In this document: in pieces, positions 6,386 through 7,255 of the stretch
Layout of the letters: each line of letters begins with the position of its first letter
Position numbering within the stretch: the first letter of the stretch is position 1
Assembly (NCBI GenBank): GCA_030590585.1
Contig: JAUUYD010000116.1
Span: 1-7,255 of the forward strand
DNA: 7,255 bases
Direction of reading: 5' to 3'
Source: Spirochaeta sp.
GTDB taxonomy: Bacteria; Spirochaetota; Spirochaetia; Spirochaetales_E; Spirochaetaceae_B
Translations under genes and position numbers: made by a program
Notes under the pieces: generated by a model
Databases searched by the model: none
Told to the model about the DNA's origin: nothing
The model's input: only the letters and a program-made list of their open reading frames with translations

Positions 6386-7255
6386 CTACACAATTGACGA
6401 AATGATATCAAGAACGGTCGGCTTGTTATCACTCGGACAATTCACCACGTCCATGAGTTTTCCGTCTTTCATAATAAGCATCCTGTTCGACAATCCGATG
6501 TCTTCCTCAAGTGTGTCACACATAATCAACAGACTTCTTCCTTCCCTGGCCAATTCCCTGATCCGGTGGAAAATTTCATCTTTCGCACCCACATCGATTC
6601 CCCGGGTCGGATGATCCAGTATCAGGAACTGGGATTCAGCGGCGAGCCATTTCGACAGAACCACCTTCTGCTGGTTGCCGCCGCTCAAATTGGCGCATCT
6701 GGCCCGCAGCGACGGGGCTATGACGCTGGTTTCTGCGGCCCACTTCTTTGCATTGTCCCGTTCCCTGCCCGGGTTGAGCAAACCGAACTTCTTGAATCTG
6801 TCGAGAACCAGCATGTTGATGTTCTCCGTGACGTTCATATCGGTAGCGAGTCCGTCTTTTCTCCTGTCAATGGGAATATAGCCGATCTTCCTCTTAATTG
6901 TGTCTTTCGGAGTGACGGCCTTGATGACCGTCCCGTTCATTGTGACTCGGCCCGCGTCCGCTATCCTGATACCGGCAAGACACTGGCAGAGTTCTTCCTT
7001 TCCCGAGCCGATTAGGCCGACGAGACTCACAATCTCACCTCTACGGATCTGTAAATCGATGGGTTCAAAATGCTCCTTCAGCATGAGTCCACTGACATCA
7101 ATAACCACGTCGTCCTCGGGTTCTATCTGTTCACTCTCGCGAAAATGTTCATCCGAGAGATCATGTCCAACCATCAATTGTTCGATCTTCTTCTCCGTCG
7201 CGTCCCGACCGGCCATTTCAGTGACGAGATTACCATCTTTCAGAATTACGATACG
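6386..7255 (-). CDS. Ribose-type sugar ABC transporter ATPase (RbsA/MglA-like), 5' part missing at window edge
   Basis: This is the ATP-hydrolysing subunit of the sugar importer, normally about 500 residues with two fused nucleotide-binding domains. The frame is open to the right edge and gives 289 visible residues, beginning in the tail of the first domain (VILKDG) and the linker (IEQLMVGHDL). The ATG at 7216 is internal, not the start. Visible second-domain motifs are Walker A GLIGSGKE (80-87 of the visible part), signature LSGGNQQKVVLSKWL (190-204) and Walker B FLILDHPTRGID (210-221). The family usually has G(A/S)GRTE in this second Walker A; here Lys is present but Ser/Thr is replaced by Glu. 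The Walker B catalytic Glu (DEPTRG) is His (DHPTRG), and the H-loop reads MCDTLEE rather than the usual SSELPE. This site therefore probably binds but does not hydrolyse ATP. The permease gene follows after 14 bases. Confidence 0.95.
   Translation of the reverse strand, partial: RIVILKDGNLVTEMAGRDATEKKIEQLMVGHDLSDEHFRESEQIEPEDDVVIDVSGLMLKEHFEPIDLQIRRGEIVSLVGLIGSGKEELCQCLAGIRIADAGRVTMNGTVIKAVTPKDTIKRKIGYIPIDRRKDGLATDMNVTENINMLVLDRFKKFGLLNPGRERDNAKKWAAETSVIAPSLRARCANLSGGNQQKVVLSKWLAAESQFLILDHPTRGIDVGAKDEIFHRIRELAREGRSLLIMCDTLEEDIGLSNRMLIMKDGKLMDVVNCPSDNKPTVLDIISSIV

Noticed and set aside
6566..7015. Open frame of 149 codons on the plus strand opposite the ABC ATPase gene
   Set aside because: It is antisense to conserved ATPase motifs, has no family features, and fits an antisense shadow.
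7214..7216. ATG at 7216 as the real start of a single-domain ABC ATPase
   Set aside because: The frame stays open to the window edge, and the residues before this Met (VILKDG) are the conserved end of the first nucleotide-binding domain, so it is internal.

Overview
The window is bacterial and gene-dense. It carries seven genes, all on the minus strand, with no gene-free stretch longer than about 130 bases. Base composition is roughly balanced by eye, and most starts have purine-rich Shine-Dalgarno sites. The gene content (ribose-type sugar ABC importer, polyol dehydrogenases, FGGY kinase) is common in Firmicutes and Spirochaetes. That taxonomic guess is weak, because no marker gene is present.

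In transcription order (right to left) the layout is as follows. First comes the 3' part of a ribose-type sugar ABC ATPase (6386 to the right edge). Next is its membrane permease (5385-6371). A 130-base gap (5255-5384) holds a candidate promoter and a short palindrome. Then come a short-chain dehydrogenase (4460-5254), a zinc-dependent sorbitol-dehydrogenase-like enzyme (3408-4433), an L-fucose/L-arabinose-isomerase-family protein (1956-3395) and a second, structurally different medium-chain dehydrogenase (872-1930). Last is an FGGY carbohydrate kinase that runs off the left edge (1-872). The five enzyme genes are tightly packed: the gaps are 26, 12 and 25 bases, and the last two genes share one base.

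The likely biology is uptake of a sugar or polyol by the ABC system. Inside the cell it would be converted by redox enzymes and an aldose-ketose isomerase to a ketose that the FGGY kinase phosphorylates. Having three dehydrogenases of three architectures together with an isomerase and a kinase is more than a simple pentose or fucose pathway needs. It suggests a rare sugar, a polyol, or several converging substrates. No aldolase, epimerase, regulator or substrate-binding protein is visible, so the substrate cannot be named. The substrate-binding protein and a regulator are probably to the right of the window, and further pathway genes may lie to the left.

The most notable sequence-level features are the altered second ATP site of the ABC ATPase (His in place of the Walker B catalytic Glu, and changed Walker A and H-loop), the Cys/Trp-rich segment in the isomerase, and the promoter plus palindrome that may let the enzyme genes be expressed separately from the transporter.
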